From positions 1 to 64,000 of the forward strand of contig JAQYET010000033.1 in NCBI GenBank assembly GCA_028723525.1: a stretch of DNA of 64,000 nt, in the 5' to 3' direction. The notes below the pieces were generated by a model that was not told the DNA's origin, made no database searches, and was given only the letters and a program-made list of their open reading frames with translations. Source of the stretch: Prevotellaceae bacterium. Lineage in GTDB: Bacteria > Bacteroidota > Bacteroidia > Bacteroidales > Bacteroidaceae. Positions 46,054 to 54,537 of the stretch are shown here, one piece after another. The translations under genes and the position numbers were made by a program. How positions within the stretch are numbered: the first letter of the stretch is position 1; each line of letters opens with the position of its first letter.

Positions 46054-46057
46054 TATT

Positions 46058-47329
46058 TTAAGAATTATTCAAAGAAAATCCTAACAGCAGTTTCATGAGC
46101 TCTTGCGAATGGATAGTGCCGTATGCACCTTTTGCCGCGCTATGTTCGTCGTATGTGTTTACGCCGTCGGGGACCATTCCCTTGTGATAAACAACGAATG
46201 GCACGGGCTCGTTTGTATGCCTGCGCATTTCCACCGGGGTGGGGTGATCGGGCAGAACGGCTATCACCACAGGCTCATCCCATTGCATCACATTATTATA
46301 TATGGGTGCTATGAGTCGGCGGTCGAGATTGCTTATTGCCTGCAGTTTCGTTTCAAGGTCGCCGTCGTGCCCGGCTTCGTCGGTTGCTTCCACGTGTACG
46401 AAAACGAAATCCTGCCGCCGCAATGCTTCTATTGCCGCCTGCGCCTTGCCCTCATAGTTGGTGTCGGCGAGTCCTGTCGCACCTGCCACTCCCACCACAT
46501 CCAGCCCGGCATAACGCCCGATGCCTTTCACAAGGTCAACGGCACTGATTACGCTGCCGCTCCTTATGTTGGGGTGAAGTTGTGAAAGCGTCTGCATCTT
46601 AGGTCGGTAGCCCCCGCTCCAAGGCCAGATGCAGTTTGCCCCGATGTTGTCAAGTTTGCCGAAAGAGTGCGCGGAGAGCAGGCTGTGTGATTTCTTTATG
46701 AGAGAGTTTAGGAGGTCGGCGGTCTCCTGTCCTGTCATTCTCCGGTGTTCGTTTCCGTCGGCATCGGTATAAATGTCGTGCCTGTCAGCCCACCCGGTTT
46801 CGGGCTTTACGAGCAGACTTTCCCATTCCTCTCCTATGTGTTCGTGTGGCGATGCGCATAGGATATGCTTGTTTCCGCCCTTTATCACGAGCAGATGGCA
46901 ATACTGCCGACCCTTTATGAAGCGCACGTTATCCGTGCCAAGTTCCTTATTGAGATATTCGATGAGTGCTCCGGCGTCATCGTCGTTGATGCCGCAGCCC
47001 TTATGATTGACAATCTTTCCGTCGGAAACGGTTATTGTGTTGCACCGGAGCGTCATTTCGTCTGCCGTCATCTCATAGCCCATACCGGCGGCTTCCAAGG
47101 GTCCTCGACCTTCATACACCTTGTTCAAGTCGTACCCCAAGATTGCCGTATTCGCCACTTCGCTCCCCGGCATGAAACCGGCAGGCACGCTCTTCAGCAG
47201 TCCGCTTCGCCCCATTCGTGCCATCATGTCCATGAATGGCTTGTCGGCATACTGCAGCAATGTCCTCCCTCCGAGCCTTGCAACGGGGTGGTCAGACATT
47301 CCGTCGCCGATGATGACAATACATTTCAC
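46058..47329 (-). CDS. apgM: cofactor-independent phosphoglycerate mutase, archaeal type (or putative homoserine kinase)
   Basis: 423 residues of the alkaline-phosphatase/iPGM fold. Metal and nucleophile motifs: IVIIGDGMSDHP at the start, MPGSEVANTAILGYD with the serine nucleophile, VHVEATDEAGHDGDLETK, and LPDHPTPVEMRRHT with AYGTIHSQELM near the end. The family (COG3635) makes 2-phosphoglycerate; in Bacteroidetes some members are annotated as proposed homoserine kinases in thr operons. Here no thr gene is nearby. It overlaps the upstream dedA-like gene by 4 bp. Confidence 0.88.
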   Translation of the reverse strand: MKCIVIIGDGMSDHPVARLGGRTLLQYADKPFMDMMARMGRSGLLKSVPAGFMPGSEVANTAILGYDLNKVYEGRGPLEAAGMGYEMTADEMTLRCNTITVSDGKIVNHKGCGINDDDAGALIEYLNKELGTDNVRFIKGRQYCHLLVIKGGNKHILCASPHEHIGEEWESLLVKPETGWADRHDIYTDADGNEHRRMTGQETADLLNSLIKKSHSLLSAHSFGKLDNIGANCIWPWSGGYRPKMQTLSQLHPNIRSGSVISAVDLVKGIGRYAGLDVVGVAGATGLADTNYEGKAQAAIEALRRQDFVFVHVEATDEAGHDGDLETKLQAISNLDRRLIAPIYNNVMQWDEPVVIAVLPDHPTPVEMRRHTNEPVPFVVYHKGMVPDGVNTYDEHSAAKGAYGTIHSQELMKLLLGFSLNNS

Positions 47330-47949
47330 CTTTTGCTGCCCAGCAATTTCTTAACTGCAAAGTAAGCGATACCCGCGAGTACCAGTGCTATGATGCCCCA
47401 CTTGATGTAGTCGCCGTACTCAATGAGTTTGTCATGAAGTTGCTCCTCGGGCACTATGGCATGCAGATACCATCCCAATGCCGCAAGAATACAGTTCCAA
47501 ATGCCGGCACCTATCGTGGTGTAAAGCAAGAATTTCCAGTAGTTCATCTTAGCAAGTCCTGCCGGTATGGATATGAGGTGACGTATGCCGGGAATGAGAC
47601 GACCGGTTATGGTGGCAAACATCCCGTGATTGTAGAAGTACTTCTCGCTCTTCTCCACTTTCTGTTGGTTGAGCAGACAGAGCCTGCCGAGCCTGCTGTT
47701 TGCAAACTTGTATATTATCGGTCTGCCGAGGTAATACCCCGAGACGTAGTTTATCGTTGCCCCGAGGTCAGCCCCCAGTGTCGAGAAAAGTATCACGAGG
47801 AAGATGTTAAGGTTTCCTCCCGCTGCGTGATATGCTGCCGGCGACACCACCAATTCGGAGGGAACGGGCACCACGGTGCTTTCCAACATCATAAGGAAAA
47901 ATATGGCAGGATAGTTCAGATTTTCAAGTAATGATGTAATCCAAGTCAT
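47326..47949 (-). CDS. DedA family inner-membrane protein
   Basis: 207 residues from the ATG at 47949. About five membrane helices carry the family signatures: an acidic ESTVVPVPSE start, LGADLGATINYVSGYYLGR and the GRLIPGIRHLISIPAGLAKM helix pair. DedA proteins recycle undecaprenyl phosphate or other lipid carriers across the membrane. It overlaps apgM by 4 bp, which indicates coupled translation though the functions are unrelated. It is 18 bp after the TPR gene. Confidence 0.9.
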   Translation of the reverse strand: MTWITSLLENLNYPAIFFLMMLESTVVPVPSELVVSPAAYHAAGGNLNIFLVILFSTLGADLGATINYVSGYYLGRPIIYKFANSRLGRLCLLNQQKVEKSEKYFYNHGMFATITGRLIPGIRHLISIPAGLAKMNYWKFLLYTTIGAGIWNCILAALGWYLHAIVPEEQLHDKLIEYGDYIKWGIIALVLAGIAYFAVKKLLGSKR

Positions 47950-47967
47950 GTTCAATATGTTTTGTTG

Positions 47968-49335
47968 TTACTGTTTGTCGAGGGTAATGTCGCCGAGCAG
48001 TGCCTCGGCAGTGGCAGGGTCTTTCTCGAAAGCAATCTCCCGGTATTTCAGATATTCGCTCTCATGCCCGGCATACAGGCTGAACAGGGCATGATAGGCA
48101 TATACCTCGGGCATTTCTTCGCCGTAAATCTCAATCAGCGATACCGTTGTAAGATAGGCAGAAACATACAGCTTGCTTTCATACAGAGCCATGCCTATCT
48201 TCATATAGACCTTCGGCGAGTAGCCCGACGACTTCAAAACTTTCTCGTAACACTGCTGTCCTTCTTCGTATTCGCCCTTAGACATCAGCACCATACCCCT
48301 GAGAATTTCCATGTCTGTGTGGTCACATTCGGCATGTTCGCTCCTCTTTATATACTCCAGAGCCTCTTCGTAATGCCCGAGTTTGCACAGAACCACGGCG
48401 AGTTCGGTGTAGATTTCGCCTTTATATAGCGAGTCACTTGATATTTTTTTCTCCGCAATCTTCAGCTGCTGCGCCGCTTCCTTAAGTCTGCCTTGTGCTA
48501 TCATAGACATTCCGAGCATCATATATCCGCTGTCTTCGTCGGGTCGGAGCGTCGTGAAATGGCGGAAAAGCTTTATCGCTTCGTCGTAGTTTCCGAGCTG
48601 ATAGAGTGAGTTAGCCTTGCTCTGCACTGCCTCCTCGTCGTCCGGATTGATAGCAAGACTGTATTCGCTGCTTATGATTGCGTTCTCGATGTCGTCGTTC
48701 ATGAACTGAGTTTTGGCGAGCAGGTTCCAGTAGTTCGACTGATATGGGTCGCTGTCAATCAGTTCGTTCAGTATTTTCTGACTCTTCTCCGTCTCCCCCT
48801 CGTTCATAAGTATTCTTGCCAGAAGTTCCTTTCGGGAGTCGGTTTCTTCCGTTCCGCTCTTTTCCAACCACGCTTTCGCATGGTCAACGCAGCCATAGTC
48901 GATATAGATTTTTGCTATCTCTTCGGCTATCTGTTCCTGCTCTTCGGCGTCATCGTCGTAAACACTCTGCAGCAACGACTCCGCTTCGCTGTCTTGCCCG
49001 CGGCTGAGCATTATCTCGGCTTTCAGATACTTATAGTCGATGTCCTGCTTGTCGGTTATATCTTTGGCAACCCTTTCAGCCTCGTCGGGCTTGTGCTCGT
49101 AGATCATCAGCATGCGTGCTTTCATCAGCAGAGCATCGTCGTTGTCGGGAAACGTTTCCAGTACGCGGTCGATAAGTTCCTTCGCGCGCGCCAGTTTACC
49201 GTAAAGACAATAGTAATCCACTATATCCAACAAGTTGTCGGGGTCGAAAAAGCTGCTCTTGCCACTCCTTTCCGACTCCTCGAACGATTTCAGAATGTCT
49301 CTGAATTCCTTGCTGTCATAATAGTTGTCTGTCAT
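47968..49335 (-). CDS. TPR-repeat cytosolic protein
   Basis: 455 residues with no signal peptide or membrane helix, and acidic overall. At least eight 34-residue TPR motifs run through it, such as AKAWLEKSGTEETDSRKELL, LYQLGNYDEAIKLFRHFTTL, LCKLGHYEEALEYIKRSEHA and LMSKGEYEEGQQCYEKVLKS. It offers a protein-binding scaffold; no enzyme domain is visible. It opens a three-gene run with dedA and apgM (18 bp, then a 4-bp overlap). Its partner is unknown. Confidence 0.85.
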   Translation of the reverse strand: MTDNYYDSKEFRDILKSFEESERSGKSSFFDPDNLLDIVDYYCLYGKLARAKELIDRVLETFPDNDDALLMKARMLMIYEHKPDEAERVAKDITDKQDIDYKYLKAEIMLSRGQDSEAESLLQSVYDDDAEEQEQIAEEIAKIYIDYGCVDHAKAWLEKSGTEETDSRKELLARILMNEGETEKSQKILNELIDSDPYQSNYWNLLAKTQFMNDDIENAIISSEYSLAINPDDEEAVQSKANSLYQLGNYDEAIKLFRHFTTLRPDEDSGYMMLGMSMIAQGRLKEAAQQLKIAEKKISSDSLYKGEIYTELAVVLCKLGHYEEALEYIKRSEHAECDHTDMEILRGMVLMSKGEYEEGQQCYEKVLKSSGYSPKVYMKIGMALYESKLYVSAYLTTVSLIEIYGEEMPEVYAYHALFSLYAGHESEYLKYREIAFEKDPATAEALLGDITLDKQ

Positions 49336-49396
49336 GTGATAACGATGCCGTCGTGTGCTTTCAGGTTACGCTACGATATGTTCAGTGTCCCTGCGG

Positions 49397-51103
49397 TTAT
49401 TCCTTGGACTTCTTTGCCCACGTGTCTTTCAGCCCCACTGTCTTGTTGAACACAGGGTGTTCGGGCGTAGAGCCGTTGTCTGCCATGAAATATCCGATGC
49501 GCTGAAACTGCAGATACTCGCCTGCCTTGCGCTCTGCGGCGAAAGGCTCAACGTAACATTCGCTGATGATATTCAGCGATGTGGGGTTCAGCAGATCGCG
49601 GAAGTCGCGCTCGTCGGCACCCGGGTTCTCCACGTTGAACAAGCGGTCATACTGTCTCACTTCGGCTTTCACGCAATGGTCGGCACTCACCCAGTGCAGC
49701 GTTCCCTTCACCTTGCGGTTTGCTCCCTCCATTCCGCTCCTGCTCTGCGGGTCGTATTCTGCCTGAATTTCAATGATGTTGCCCTCGGCATCCTTTGTGC
49801 ATCCGGTGCATTTCACGATATAGGCGTTCTTCAGTCTCACCTCCTTGCCCGGTGCCAGACGGAAGAATTTCTTGGGAGCATCCTCCATGAAGTCGTCACG
49901 TTCTATCCACAGATTGCGCGAGAATGTTATGTTGTGCGTGCCGTCAGCCTCGTTTTCCGGGTTGTTCACGGCCGGCATCTCCTCTGTTTCGCCCTCCGGG
50001 TAGTTGGTGATTACAAGCTTCACGGGGTTGAGCACTGCGCTCACTCTCAGCGATTTCCGGTTAAGGTCGTCGCGCACGGCGGCTTCGAGCAGTGCAATGT
50101 CGTTCAGAGCGTCGAACTTGGTGTATCCTATGGAGTCGATAAATCTGCGTATGCTCTCCGGCGAATATCCCCTGCGGCGCATTCCGCAGATAGTAGGCAT
50201 GCGTGGGTCGTCCCAGCCGTCAACGAGTTTTTCGTCAACGAGAGCCTTCAGTTTGCGCTTCGACATCACCGTGTAGGTAAGGTTGAGGCGGTTGAACTCA
50301 ATCTGCCGTGGTCTGTACTCGTGCTGCTTCTCCATCTCCTGCAACTCATCCACGAAATAGTCGTAAAGCGGACGGTGAGGAACAAACTCCAGAGTGCAGA
50401 TAGAGTGGGTCACTCCCTCGAAGTAATCGCTCTGTCCGTGGGCGAAGTCATACATCGGGTAGGCATGCCACTCGGTTCCGGTGCGATGATGCGGGGTGTG
50501 TATCGTGCGGTAGATTATAGGGTCGCGGAAGTGCATGTTGGGGTTTGCCATGTCGAGTTTAGCCCTCAACACCATAGCCCCCTCCACTGCTTCCGGCGTG
50601 TTCATCATGCGGAACAGCCTCAGGTTTTCCTCTATAGGGCGGTCGCGGTAGGGCGATGGTGTGCCGGCTTGAGTGGGCGTTCCTTTCTGCTCTGCTATTT
50701 GTTCGCTGGTCTGTTCGTCAACGTATGCCTTGCCTTGTTCTATCAACCAAATGGCGAAGTCCCACAGTTGTTTGAAATATTCAGATGCGTAATACACGTT
50801 GCCCCACTTGAAGCCGAGCCACTCTATGTCGTGGAGTATGGAGTCAACATACTCCGTATCTTCTTTTGAAGGATTGGTGTCGTCGAAGCGCAGGTTGCAT
50901 ACACCGTTGTGGCTTGCTGCCACCCCGAAGTCCATACATATAGCCTTGGCGTGTCCGATGTGCAGATAGCCGTTAGGTTCGGGTGGGAAACGTGTTTGTA
51001 TTCGCCCTCCGTTCTTTCCCTCCGCAAGGTCCTGTTCCACTAATTGTTCCACGAAACTAAGGCTTTTCTTTTCCTCTTTGGCATTCTCTTGTAGCACTGT
51101 CAT
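49397..51103 (-). CDS. glnS: glutaminyl-tRNA synthetase
   Basis: 568 residues, class I synthetase. The HIGH-type motif is in PPEPNGYLHIGHAKAICMDF (about residue 50), the signature MSKRKLKALVDEKLVDGW holds KMSKS-like MSKRK (about 275), and LRFDDTNPSKED follows the first motif. The C-terminal anticodon-binding beta barrels end near NKTVGLKDTW. It charges tRNA-Gln directly, so glutamine does not need the amidotransferase route. A promoter box lies about 60 bp upstream, beside array D. Confidence 0.97.
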   Translation of the reverse strand: MTVLQENAKEEKKSLSFVEQLVEQDLAEGKNGGRIQTRFPPEPNGYLHIGHAKAICMDFGVAASHNGVCNLRFDDTNPSKEDTEYVDSILHDIEWLGFKWGNVYYASEYFKQLWDFAIWLIEQGKAYVDEQTSEQIAEQKGTPTQAGTPSPYRDRPIEENLRLFRMMNTPEAVEGAMVLRAKLDMANPNMHFRDPIIYRTIHTPHHRTGTEWHAYPMYDFAHGQSDYFEGVTHSICTLEFVPHRPLYDYFVDELQEMEKQHEYRPRQIEFNRLNLTYTVMSKRKLKALVDEKLVDGWDDPRMPTICGMRRRGYSPESIRRFIDSIGYTKFDALNDIALLEAAVRDDLNRKSLRVSAVLNPVKLVITNYPEGETEEMPAVNNPENEADGTHNITFSRNLWIERDDFMEDAPKKFFRLAPGKEVRLKNAYIVKCTGCTKDAEGNIIEIQAEYDPQSRSGMEGANRKVKGTLHWVSADHCVKAEVRQYDRLFNVENPGADERDFRDLLNPTSLNIISECYVEPFAAERKAGEYLQFQRIGYFMADNGSTPEHPVFNKTVGLKDTWAKKSKE

Positions 51104-51161
51104 ATATCGTATTCTTTTTGATTTATTGTTTTTGCGGCATGATGTCGCATGGAAAACGTTG

Positions 51162-51169
51162 CAAAGTTA
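51162..51169 (-). promoter_or_regulatory. -7 element of glnS
   Basis: Minus strand TAACTTTG, 59 bp upstream of the ATG at 51103. No convincing -33 element. The remaining spacer from 51170 to 51328 shows nothing else. Confidence 0.55.
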
Positions 51170-51328
51170 CACATTTTATTTCGTATAACTGATATAATGA
51201 AGCAAATAAATTTCCTGTGGGTTCGTATCGTAACCGATTGGTGGCGTTACGTATGTCTGCGGCATACATGTCTTGTCGTTATGCGGAACGATACCTATGT
51301 CTTTGCGGTTTGTTACAGACGAAAAAGC

Positions 51329-51409
51329 AATTTCGCCGATTTTGTTCGGCAAAATCGGCGAAATTGCGAAGTAAAATCGGCGAGATTGGTCGGTAAAATC
51401 GCCGACTTT
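51329..51409. repeat. 22-bp-phased TCG(G/C)CGA repeat array D (4 units)
   Basis: Units start at 51329, 51351, 51373 and 51395: AATTTCGCCGATTTT, AAAATCGGCGAAATT, AAAATCGGCGAGATT and AAAATCGCCGACTTT. Linkers are GTTCGGC, GCGAAGT and GGTCGGT. It ends 2 bp before the mltG stop codon (reading minus), so it is within the mltG 3' flank. Confidence 0.93.
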
Positions 51410-51411
51410 AG

Positions 51412-52428
51412 TCACTTGATGCCACGCTTGTTGAGAGCCTCCGAGTATCTTTTGGCGTTCAGGAGATGCTCTTCGTAGGTCTTGGCGAAGTTGTGCGTGC
51501 CGCTGAAGTCCTCCTTTGCGCACATGTACAGATAGTCGTGATGGGCATGGTTGAGCACGGCATCTATCCCCGAAACAGAGGGTATGCGTATCGGTCCGGG
51601 CGGAAGTCCCTTGTTGCGGTAGGTGTTGAACGGACTGTTCACGGATAGGTGCACGTTGTAGATGCGTTTCAGGTCAAATTGCTTCAGGGCGAACTTCACC
51701 GTGGGGTCTGCCTGCAGTGGCATGTCTTCGCGCAGTCTGTTGAGATACATCTGCGCCACCATCGGCTTCTCTGCGTCGTTAGCAGTCTCCTCATCCACTA
51801 TGCTTGCGAGCGTCATCACCTGCACCTCGGTCATGCCCATTGCCTTTGCCTTGCTCTGCCGGTCGCCTTTCCAGAATGCCCGGCTCTCTTTCTGCATGCG
51901 GTCGAGCAGTTCGCGTGCCGAGATTGTCCAATACACGTCGTATGTGTTGGGAATGAACAGGCACGCAATGGTGAGAGTGTCGAGTCCGTATCTTGCGCAG
52001 GTGGCAGGGTCGGAGAGTTCTTTCATCAGTTCGAGGGAGTCAATCTGCAGTTTGCTTCCCAACACTGCCGCGAGCTTGTCGGTGGTGCGGACGCTCGGAA
52101 TGGTGAGATGCAGCGGTGTCTGTGCACCGTTTTTCAGGTTTCTCAGCAGTCGCAGTGCCCCCATTCCGGGCTTTACGGCATATCTTCCCGGTATGATGTT
52201 CCTTTCATATCCGTTGTGTCTCGCAAGCATTGAGAACGCTGCCATGCCCGAAGATGTGGTCATGGTGTCGAGTCTTGCATTGATAGAGTCGATGTTGTCG
52301 TCGGCATCTATATATATATAATATGTTTTCCCGTCCTTCGCCAACGAAGCGAACAGGTAGAAATATGCCGTTCCTGCCACTATTGCCAAGCATATCAAGA
52401 TAGGTATCCAGTATCTTTTCGATGTCAT
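51412..52428 (-). CDS. mltG: endolytic transglycosylase MltG
   Basis: 338 residues. One N-terminal membrane helix (about 7-28, IPILICLAIVAGTAYFYLFA) is followed by a LysM-like region, then the YceG/MltG domain with TLASIVDEETANDAEKPMVA, QMYLNRLREDMPLQADPTVK and YRNKGLPPGPIRIPS. It cuts nascent peptidoglycan glycan strands and sets their length. The family motif is normally SIVE-x-ET; here it is SIVDEET, so one conserved acid is Asp rather than Glu. Transcribed alone, with promoter elements about 90 bp upstream. Confidence 0.92.
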   Translation of the reverse strand: MTSKRYWIPILICLAIVAGTAYFYLFASLAKDGKTYYIYIDADDNIDSINARLDTMTTSSGMAAFSMLARHNGYERNIIPGRYAVKPGMGALRLLRNLKNGAQTPLHLTIPSVRTTDKLAAVLGSKLQIDSLELMKELSDPATCARYGLDTLTIACLFIPNTYDVYWTISARELLDRMQKESRAFWKGDRQSKAKAMGMTEVQVMTLASIVDEETANDAEKPMVAQMYLNRLREDMPLQADPTVKFALKQFDLKRIYNVHLSVNSPFNTYRNKGLPPGPIRIPSVSGIDAVLNHAHHDYLYMCAKEDFSGTHNFAKTYEEHLLNAKRYSEALNKRGIK

Positions 52429-52514
52429 CTTTCTTATGTAATATCTCGTTTGTTATGCCCCAAAATCAGTCGTCTGACCGAAAATGAATGCACATTGTTT
52501 AATAACTTCGCGTG

Positions 52515-52548
52515 CAAAATTACAAAATACGTGTGTTACGGCAACAAA
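52515..52548 (-). promoter_or_regulatory. probable promoter of mltG
   Basis: Minus strand TTTG (52548-52545), a 22-bp spacer, then TAATTTTG (52522-52515), 87 bp before the ATG. The spacing is slightly long. Confidence 0.5.
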
Positions 52549-52585
52549 AAACGTCGTTTTTTTCTGTTTTTTTCTTTTTTATTAT

Positions 52586-52593
52586 TAACTTTG
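52586..52593 (+). promoter_or_regulatory. -7 element of the sugar transferase gene
   Basis: TAACTTTG after a long T-rich stretch, 43 bp before the ATG at 52636. No clear TTTG upstream. Confidence 0.6.
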
Positions 52594-52635
52594 CCGCACA
52601 AAAAGACAAATATATCTTAAATAACACACAAAGCA

Positions 52636-54021
52636 ATGAAGTCACCATATAACAGAATCTTTATGCTGTCGGGAATAGTGACGATTGTCGATTTACTGAC
52701 ATTTAACGCAGTTCTGTTTTTTTTCTATCTCTTTGGCATTTGGCCATATATTGATGATGAAGCCCTATTGTTTTCAGACGTATTTATAGCCAACATATCG
52801 TATGTCATCTCATATTATTTCGTTGGTATCACGCTCCATTCACGCAGGTCAACGTCGGTTTCGGTGCTGCGCAACACCTCGCGCACGGCTGTGTTGTTCG
52901 CGATAGTGAATGCGGCAATATTGGGAATGTCTCACTTTATGGTGCCCGGCTTCTGGCGTTCGCTGTTTGTAGCCGCTGTGGTTTTCGTTGTCACGAGCGT
53001 TGAGCGACTGCTCATGCGAAAGGCATTGAGAAAGATGAGAGGAATGGGGCGCAACAGAATGAGCACCGTAATCATTGGCTACGGCGAGATGGTGCAGCGC
53101 GTGGCAGACGTTATGCTCGACCCTTTGAGCGGCTACAACCTGCTCGGCATCTTTGCTTCGTCCGGCATAGCGGAGAGATATAAGCGGTTGGGCGAGCTGG
53201 AAAACGCTCTGGAGTGGATTGAGAACAATGCCGTTGACGAGGTGTATGTGGCAGAAAACGTGTATGACGATGACGAGATAATGCCACTGCTTGAAGTATG
53301 TTACCGCAGGGTGATAAGGGTGTATTACATTCCGAGAAGCCACTCCACGGTGAACCGTAACACAGATATCGTGGAAATAGGAAATGTGTATGTGATGGCG
53401 CGATATAAGGAACCGCTGATGAGTGTGAAGCAACGGATGAAGAAAAGGGCGTTCGACATAACTTTCTCCGCATTCTTCATGCTGCTGTTCTTCCCGTGGA
53501 TATTCATCATCGTGGCAATAATCACCAAGATAACCATGCCCGGGCCGATATTCTTCAAGCAGAAACGCACAGGCTATGACGGCAAAGACTTCGTGTGTTA
53601 TAAGTTCCGCTCGATGAAGGTTAATGCCGACAGCGACAAGGTGCAGGCAACACAGGGCGACCCGAGGGTGACGAAGTGGGGACTGTTCATGCGCCATGCC
53701 AACATCGATGAGTTGCCGCAGTTCTTCAATGTTCTTGTGGGAAACATGAGCGTAGTTGGTCCGCGCCCTCACATGCTCGCCCATACCGAATATTATTCGG
53801 AGAAGATTGACGACTACATGATACGCCATTACGTGAAGCCGGGAATAACCGGTTGGGCGCAGATTAACGGTGAGCGCGGGGAGACAAAGACCGTTGACGA
53901 CATGGCGAGGAGGGTTGAGAAAGACATTTGGTATATAGAACACTGGAACTTCTGGCTCGATATTCAGATAATATTCAGAACCGTGAAGAATGCCATCGTG
54001 GGCGATGTGAAGGCATACTGA
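52636..54021 (+). CDS. undecaprenyl-phosphate sugar-1-phosphate transferase (WbaP/WcaJ type)
   Basis: 461 residues. Four N-terminal membrane helices (about 10-130) are followed by a CoA-binding-like Rossmann segment (STVIIGYGEMVQRVADVML). The bacterial sugar-transferase domain starts near residue 262 with a helix and holds GPIFFKQKRTGYDGKDF, YKFRSMKVNAD, GLFMRHANIDELPQF and NMSVVGPRPHM. It starts exopolysaccharide or capsule synthesis by loading a sugar phosphate on the lipid carrier. No other capsule genes adjoin it; a small HAD gene follows after 28 bp. Confidence 0.93.
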   Translation: MKSPYNRIFMLSGIVTIVDLLTFNAVLFFFYLFGIWPYIDDEALLFSDVFIANISYVISYYFVGITLHSRRSTSVSVLRNTSRTAVLFAIVNAAILGMSHFMVPGFWRSLFVAAVVFVVTSVERLLMRKALRKMRGMGRNRMSTVIIGYGEMVQRVADVMLDPLSGYNLLGIFASSGIAERYKRLGELENALEWIENNAVDEVYVAENVYDDDEIMPLLEVCYRRVIRVYYIPRSHSTVNRNTDIVEIGNVYVMARYKEPLMSVKQRMKKRAFDITFSAFFMLLFFPWIFIIVAIITKITMPGPIFFKQKRTGYDGKDFVCYKFRSMKVNADSDKVQATQGDPRVTKWGLFMRHANIDELPQFFNVLVGNMSVVGPRPHMLAHTEYYSEKIDDYMIRHYVKPGITGWAQINGERGETKTVDDMARRVEKDIWYIEHWNFWLDIQIIFRTVKNAIVGDVKAY

Positions 54022-54049
54022 TATGTTCCATTTTTTACAGATAATATAA

Positions 54050-54481
54050 ATGACTATAGCAATCGACTTTGACGGTACTGTGGTGGAGCACAGATACCCT
54101 GAGATAGGGGCGGAAATTCCTTTCGCCACAGAGACCTTGAAGATGCTCATCAGGGACAGGCATAAACTGATATTGTGGAGTGTGAGAGAGGGAAAACTGC
54201 TCGAAGAGGCTGTGAATTGGTGCCGGGAGCGTGGCGTGGAGTTCTATGCCGTGAACCGTGACTACCCGGAAGAGAGCCTTGAAAACAACAATCACTTCAG
54301 CCGTAAACTAAAGGTTGATATGTTCATCGACGACCGCAACATCGGCGGACTGCCGGATTGGGGCACGATGTATCAGATGATAAAAGATAATAAGTCGCTG
54401 GAAGACGTCATGAGGGAGCGGCTCGGACAAATATCCGAGTATGACAGACCTAAGAAAAAGCACTGGTGGCAGATAGGGTAA
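54050..54481 (+). CDS. small HAD-fold protein (BT0820-like)
   Basis: 143 residues, minimal HAD fold with no cap. The nucleophile motif is IAIDFDGTVVEHRYPEIG, the second motif region LILWSVREGK, and the acidic motif VDMFIDDRNIGG. I recognise the layout of Bacteroides BT0820-type proteins, whose substrate is unknown to me. It follows the sugar transferase by 28 bp, so it may be co-transcribed; whether it acts in glycan metabolism is an open inference. Ends in a basic tail, KKKHWWQIG. Confidence 0.83.
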   Translation: MTIAIDFDGTVVEHRYPEIGAEIPFATETLKMLIRDRHKLILWSVREGKLLEEAVNWCRERGVEFYAVNRDYPEESLENNNHFSRKLKVDMFIDDRNIGGLPDWGTMYQMIKDNKSLEDVMRERLGQISEYDRPKKKHWWQIG

Positions 54482-54537
54482 CGCCGGTTCCGCCCCGTGT
54501 TATGCCGCATTGCCGCCCTCGCTTTTCAGTATAATCG

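Noticed and set aside
45718..46057. FMN riboswitch upstream of ribE
   Set aside because: The conserved RFN sequence elements are not seen, and the spacer contains an independently promoted and terminated RNA instead.
49355..50869. A 504-codon frame on the plus strand over glnS
   Set aside because: An antisense shadow of glnS: it has no recognised motif, and glnS carries all its synthetase motifs.
52849..54150. A 433-codon frame antisense to the sugar transferase
   Set aside because: Shadow of a gene with clear sugar-transferase motifs; the reading is Arg/His/Cys-rich, as expected for an antisense frame.
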